Source of the DNA: Ruegeria atlantica
GTDB taxonomy: Bacteria > Pseudomonadota > Alphaproteobacteria > Rhodobacterales > Rhodobacteraceae
NCBI RefSeq assembly: GCF_013032455.1
Contig: NZ_WQCF01000002.1
Location: 434,001-498,000, forward strand
Length of the DNA stretch: 64,000 nucleotides
Reading direction: 5' to 3'
This document shows, piece by piece, positions 61,096-64,000 of the stretch. Below the pieces are notes generated by a model. That model searched no databases. It had not been told where the DNA came from and saw only the letters and a program-made list of their open reading frames with translations. The number at the start of each line of letters is the position of its first letter. Within the stretch, counting starts at the first letter, position 1. The position numbers and the translations under genes were made by a program.

Positions 61096-62601
61096 TCAAG
61101 CGCTGATTTGCCGGATTGGCAGAGCTTTCGGTGCATCTTCGGTCGTGAACCGGACGATCGTTGCGCCGTTCTGCATAGGGCTGACAGTACAGGTTAGGTT
61201 GGTGCCGTTTCGCAAGCGAAGCCCGCTGGACCATTCGGCGCGATTTTCCCGCATTTCCACAAAATCCCGGATTTCTCCCAGTATTGGTGTGGCCGCGCAA
61301 TGCTCCTGCCAAGTGCGCGTCACTTCCAGTACGGAATCCGGCTCGAACCCGACCTCTCCGGTATCGCCCCACAGCTGTTGATATGCACGATTGGTGAAGG
61401 CCAGGGTTCCGTCGTCGCCAAATACAGCGATGGCGTCGACCAACTTGTCCAGCACTGACTGCATCAAATCCATTTCCGAACGGAACCTCCGGGTCAGAGT
61501 GATCTCGGCAGTGATATCTTCGAACAAAAAGGCCACGGCGCCGTCAGGGTGGGGGCGGCCGCTGACCGAATAAACTGAACCGGACGGCAGCGACCAGGTT
61601 TCCTGATAATTCCCGTCCTCGGCAGCTTCGAGAAGATCATTCATCTGATTGCGCCAGCTTCGGTAGTTCTTGGGTTCTGGTATCATTTGCTGATCGCGCA
61701 GCCGGTCAAAAAAGCTGGACAGGCTAGGGCGGCAGCTCAGGAAGTCCGGGGGTAAGGCGGTCAGGTCGATCAAGGCCGGGTTGAACAGAGCCAGTTGGCG
61801 GTTTCGGTCGAAAATGGCTAACCCTATGGAAAGCTGGGCAAAGGTTTTCGTCATTGTCTGGACGAATTTGCGCTGGGTGGTTTCGGCCGCAACGATGGCG
61901 TTTATATCGACCGCATAGCACAGGTGCCCTTCGGTATGATCAACTAATGTCAGGTCGAACCATAGCTTGTTTTCACTGTCTTGGGACGAGATTGATATAC
62001 GAGTTTTTGTGCTCAACCGCGTTTCGCCGTCCGCGCCCGGAAACAGAGGAGCAGTCAGATCGGTATCCTGACCGCGCACTTTACGCACCAAAGAGACATA
62101 GGCGGCATTGCACCACCGTACATTGCCTTGGTGATCCTGCAACCAGACAGGATACGGAGCCTGCTCCATCGCCAGTCGGATTGGGTCCTGTGCGTCGCGT
62201 TGCACCGCTGACGGTCGATCTATGCTATCGCGCAGCTGAACGCGGACGATCCCGTCGATCCATTCACAAAGAACATCCCGTTCGATGGTGCAGTCAATAG
62301 CAGGGATGACCAAACTACCTGCCTGCCGAATATGATCGGGAACCTCCGGAAAGGTTGGGAAATCCCTTTGCAACAGGCGGCGAAGATCGGCCCAATCGCG
62401 CACAGATTCAAACCCGTCCAGTGCGATGTCCGAATGGCTGATTAACCGGTCTTCGTCGAATAGGAATACCGAGTTAAACAGCGATGCCGGGGCGGACAGT
62501 CCGAAATTGTCACCTGTTTGTCGGCGACGGGGTAAAAGCCACTGCGCTGCCAGACTGGCTGATACTAGGCTGATAGCGGCCAGGATGATCCACTCGACCA
62601 T
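61096..62601 (-). CDS. membrane-anchored PAS-domain protein without output domain
   Basis: 501 residues. One N-terminal membrane helix (WIILAAISLVSASLAAQWLL), then PAS-like regions: FNSVFLFDEDRLISHSD near residue 45, MEQAPYPVWLQDHQGNVRWCNAAYVSLVR near residue 150, KTFAQLSIGLAIFDRNRQLALFNPALIDLTALPPDFL near residue 247, and SEMDLMQSVLDKLVDAIAVFGDDGTLAFTNRAYQQLWG near residue 380. FLFEDITAE near residue 357 resembles a PAC end. After the last PAS (to ~485) there is no kinase, cyclase or phosphodiesterase. The region SVLDKLVDAIAVFG follows RFRSEMD, where a kinase would have its H-box, but no His is present. A TTAA-N7-TTAAC CtrA-type box lies 49-63 bp upstream of the ATG, and GAGGA sits ahead of it. 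Confidence 0.82.
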   Translation of the reverse strand: MVEWIILAAISLVSASLAAQWLLPRRRQTGDNFGLSAPASLFNSVFLFDEDRLISHSDIALDGFESVRDWADLRRLLQRDFPTFPEVPDHIRQAGSLVIPAIDCTIERDVLCEWIDGIVRVQLRDSIDRPSAVQRDAQDPIRLAMEQAPYPVWLQDHQGNVRWCNAAYVSLVRKVRGQDTDLTAPLFPGADGETRLSTKTRISISSQDSENKLWFDLTLVDHTEGHLCYAVDINAIVAAETTQRKFVQTMTKTFAQLSIGLAIFDRNRQLALFNPALIDLTALPPDFLSCRPSLSSFFDRLRDQQMIPEPKNYRSWRNQMNDLLEAAEDGNYQETWSLPSGSVYSVSGRPHPDGAVAFLFEDITAEITLTRRFRSEMDLMQSVLDKLVDAIAVFGDDGTLAFTNRAYQQLWGDTGEVGFEPDSVLEVTRTWQEHCAATPILGEIRDFVEMRENRAEWSSGLRLRNGTNLTCTVSPMQNGATIVRFTTEDAPKALPIRQISA

Positions 62602-62649
62602 GCGTTCCTCGGGGATAACACCACAAAAGAAAACTATGCGCCGGAATAG

Positions 62650-62664
62650 TTAACGGGGTCTTAA
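62650..62664 (-). promoter_or_regulatory. candidate CtrA-binding box upstream of the PAS gene
   Basis: Read on the minus strand the sequence is TTAAGACCCCGTTAAC, an exact match to the CtrA consensus TTAA-N7-TTAAC. It sits 49-63 bp upstream of the PAS gene ATG (62601), inside the 64-bp gap behind the regB stop. This is a usual position for a CtrA-controlled promoter. Confidence 0.6.
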
Positions 62665-62665
62665 T

Positions 62666-64000
62666 TCAGACCTGAATACGTTGATTTGCGCCCGAAGGCA
62701 CTGGTGTATCGCCGGTCTGTGCGTCTACCAGGTTACGCGGCCATGAAACCCTTACGATTGCGCCCCGGCGTTCGGGATCATCACACAAGTTCTGATAGGG
62801 GTCCGAGCCGTTAGCAAAATGCAGCTCGGCACCGCTGCGTTCCAACAAGGTTTTAGCGATGAACAGGCCCAAGCCCATTCCTTCATATTCCGGGCGTGTT
62901 TGCTGATCTGTTTCGGCCCGGCGACGACGCATGAAGGGATCGCCAATCCTGCCGATCATATATACAGGGTAGCCGCGCCCGTCATCCATAATGTCGATGA
63001 TAATATGATCGGTGGTCCATTCTGCTTCGACCCAGACGTTGCCCCGGGCGAAATCCACTGCATTCTGGATCAGGTTGCGCAGGCCGTGGATAATCTCGGG
63101 CTTTCGCAGGATCGAGGGCTGCTGCACATCGCCGTCCCCAACCGGACCTTCAGCGAAATGAACGGTCTTGCCCCGATGAATATGAGGTTCGGCAGCCTCA
63201 TGCACAACGGTGGACAGAGGTGCCTGTCGCAAATGCAGATCGTCTTTGCCTGCACGCCCCATGTCGCGCAGTATATCGCGGCAACGGTTGGCCTGTTCGC
63301 GGATCAGGGCGGCGTCTTCCTTCAGTTCGGGGCGGTCATCCAGTTCTTCGATCAATTCTGCGCTGGTCAGTTTGATTGTGGCCAGTGGCGTGCCTAGCTC
63401 ATGCGCAGCGGCCGCGACCACGCCTCCCAGATCGGTCAGCTTCTGTTCGCGCGCCAAGGCCATGTGGGTTGCAGCAAGCGCTTCGGACATGGACTGCACT
63501 TCGGAACTGACCCGGTGGGAATAGGCGCCGATAAAGACAATGGCGATGACAATGGCGGCCCAGTTTCCGAACAGCAATATGCCAGGGATCACAAGCTCAA
63601 CCCCTGCAGCCGTGCGCAGGGGGAGATGAAACTCTGCCAGCACCGTTGTCAGCGCAAGCGCGACGCCCCCGACGATCAGTGTCGAACGGGTACTCATTAC
63701 ATTGGCTGAAATTGTCACCGGACCCAGCAGCAACAAGGCAAACGGATTGTTGAGGCCCCCCGTCAGGTACAAAAGAATCGACAACTGTAGCAGATCGAAC
63801 AGGACCATCAGAAAGTTCTGGAACTCACTCAGTCGTTTGTTTTGGGGAAACAACAGGATGGCCGTCATGTTCCCCATGACCGAGATACCGATCGCCAGAT
63901 AGCACAGCGCCAGTTCCAACTGCACGTGATAGTACTGTTGCGCAACGGTGATGGCCGTGAACTGGCCGATGATAGCGACCCAGCGTAGCAGGATAAGGGT
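62666..64000 (-). CDS. regB: sensor histidine kinase RegB/PrrB (start beyond window)
   Basis: The frame is open to the right edge, so the first residues are missing; the window holds about 444 residues. The first visible stretch, LRWVAIIGQFTAITVAQQYYH, is membrane helix 1. The quinone-site motif GG-x2-NPF appears as TGGLNNPFALLLLGP in the membrane part. The H-box is AAAHELGTPLATIKLT, and the redox box with its reactive Cys is EQANRCRDILRDMGRAGKDDL. The ATPase boxes are HGLRNLIQNAVDFA, IMDDGRGYP and GMGLGLFIAKTLLE. With RegA, outside the window, it controls energy and photosynthesis genes by redox state. The PAS gene follows after 64 bp. Confidence 0.94.
   Translation of the reverse strand, partial: TLILLRWVAIIGQFTAITVAQQYYHVQLELALCYLAIGISVMGNMTAILLFPQNKRLSEFQNFLMVLFDLLQLSILLYLTGGLNNPFALLLLGPVTISANVMSTRSTLIVGGVALALTTVLAEFHLPLRTAAGVELVIPGILLFGNWAAIVIAIVFIGAYSHRVSSEVQSMSEALAATHMALAREQKLTDLGGVVAAAAHELGTPLATIKLTSAELIEELDDRPELKEDAALIREQANRCRDILRDMGRAGKDDLHLRQAPLSTVVHEAAEPHIHRGKTVHFAEGPVGDGDVQQPSILRKPEIIHGLRNLIQNAVDFARGNVWVEAEWTTDHIIIDIMDDGRGYPVYMIGRIGDPFMRRRRAETDQQTRPEYEGMGLGLFIAKTLLERSGAELHFANGSDPYQNLCDDPERRGAIVRVSWPRNLVDAQTGDTPVPSGANQRIQV

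Noticed and set aside
1-64000. tRNA, rRNA, insertion sequences, prophage, CRISPR arrays, toxin-antitoxin or restriction systems
   Set aside because: No sequence with the required features was seen on either strand; the window is made of housekeeping and envelope genes.

Overview
The window is a stretch of chromosome from an alphaproteobacterium of the Rhodobacteraceae (Roseobacter group, Ruegeria/Phaeobacter-like). The evidence is the gene content and order: RegB with its redox box, AddAB instead of RecBCD, HemJ instead of HemG/HemY, a NaChBac-type sodium channel with the TLESWSM filter, and the block mnmE-mnmG-rsmG-parA-parB / rho / hemJ // maf-aroE-coaE-dnaQ / secB. It is almost entirely coding, with a GC-rich background. 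I see no tRNA, rRNA, insertion sequence, prophage or CRISPR. No species can be fixed from the sequence alone.

Layout. 1-3706 (+): the end of a surface-glycan locus (C-terminal part of a family 2 glycosyltransferase, a GT14-like branching enzyme, a tandem-domain sulfotransferase). 3690-12941 (-): an L,D-transpeptidase lipoprotein, a voltage-gated Na+ channel, a TrmA/RlmD-type RNA methyltransferase, a pair of ABC exporters, and cca, a CoA-pyrophosphatase-type NUDIX gene and hslO in overlapping order. 13018-20201 (both strands): a second NUDIX hydrolase, a receiver-PP2C phosphatase with a divergent Hpt protein, ilvA, an AT-richer membrane protein gene, argG, a DUF1810 gene, an SCP2 protein and an exported MsrA. 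20198-30739: maeB-rbsK, mutS, hrcA-grpE, rph-rdgB-hemW and a DUF454 gene.

30.7-41.8 kb is the chromosome origin neighbourhood. mnmE-mnmG-rsmG-parA-parB runs leftwards and carries two perfect parS palindromes, each built into the first codons of a gene (rsmG and mnmG). rho and hemJ also point left. A 404-bp AT-rich gap (38092-38495) with several DnaA-box-like sequences follows, and then maf-aroE-coaE-dnaQ point right. I read the gap as oriC. secB-fxsA and timA-like-mltA-smr follow.

44.7-64.0 kb holds an esterase lipoprotein with a co-transcribed MFS transporter, hslU and hslV split by two opposite genes, a Tat-exported DM13 protein, a DUF1127 peptide, a tandem Lin0512 pair and trxA. It then has the translationally coupled run tsaE-amgK-murU-addB-addA, a membrane PAS protein with a perfect CtrA-type box in front of it, and most of regB, whose start lies beyond the right edge.

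Themes. (i) Replication and segregation: oriC, parS, ParAB, and tRNA/rRNA modification next to them. (ii) Protein quality control: HrcA/GrpE, HslUV, Hsp33, SecB, TrxA, MsrA. (iii) Peptidoglycan turnover and recycling: L,D-transpeptidase, MltA, AmgK/MurU. (iv) Nucleotide-pool sanitation: RdgB, Maf, two NUDIX enzymes. (v) DNA repair: MutS, AddAB. A structural regularity is that of ten convergent gene junctions, six overlap (four by exactly the four bases of their two stop codons) while the four with a gap each contain an inverted repeat. I did not find a clearly undescribed multi-gene system. The most interesting items are the origin/parS architecture, the CtrA box before the PAS gene, the compositional break inside hemW, and the tandem sulfotransferase in the glycan locus.
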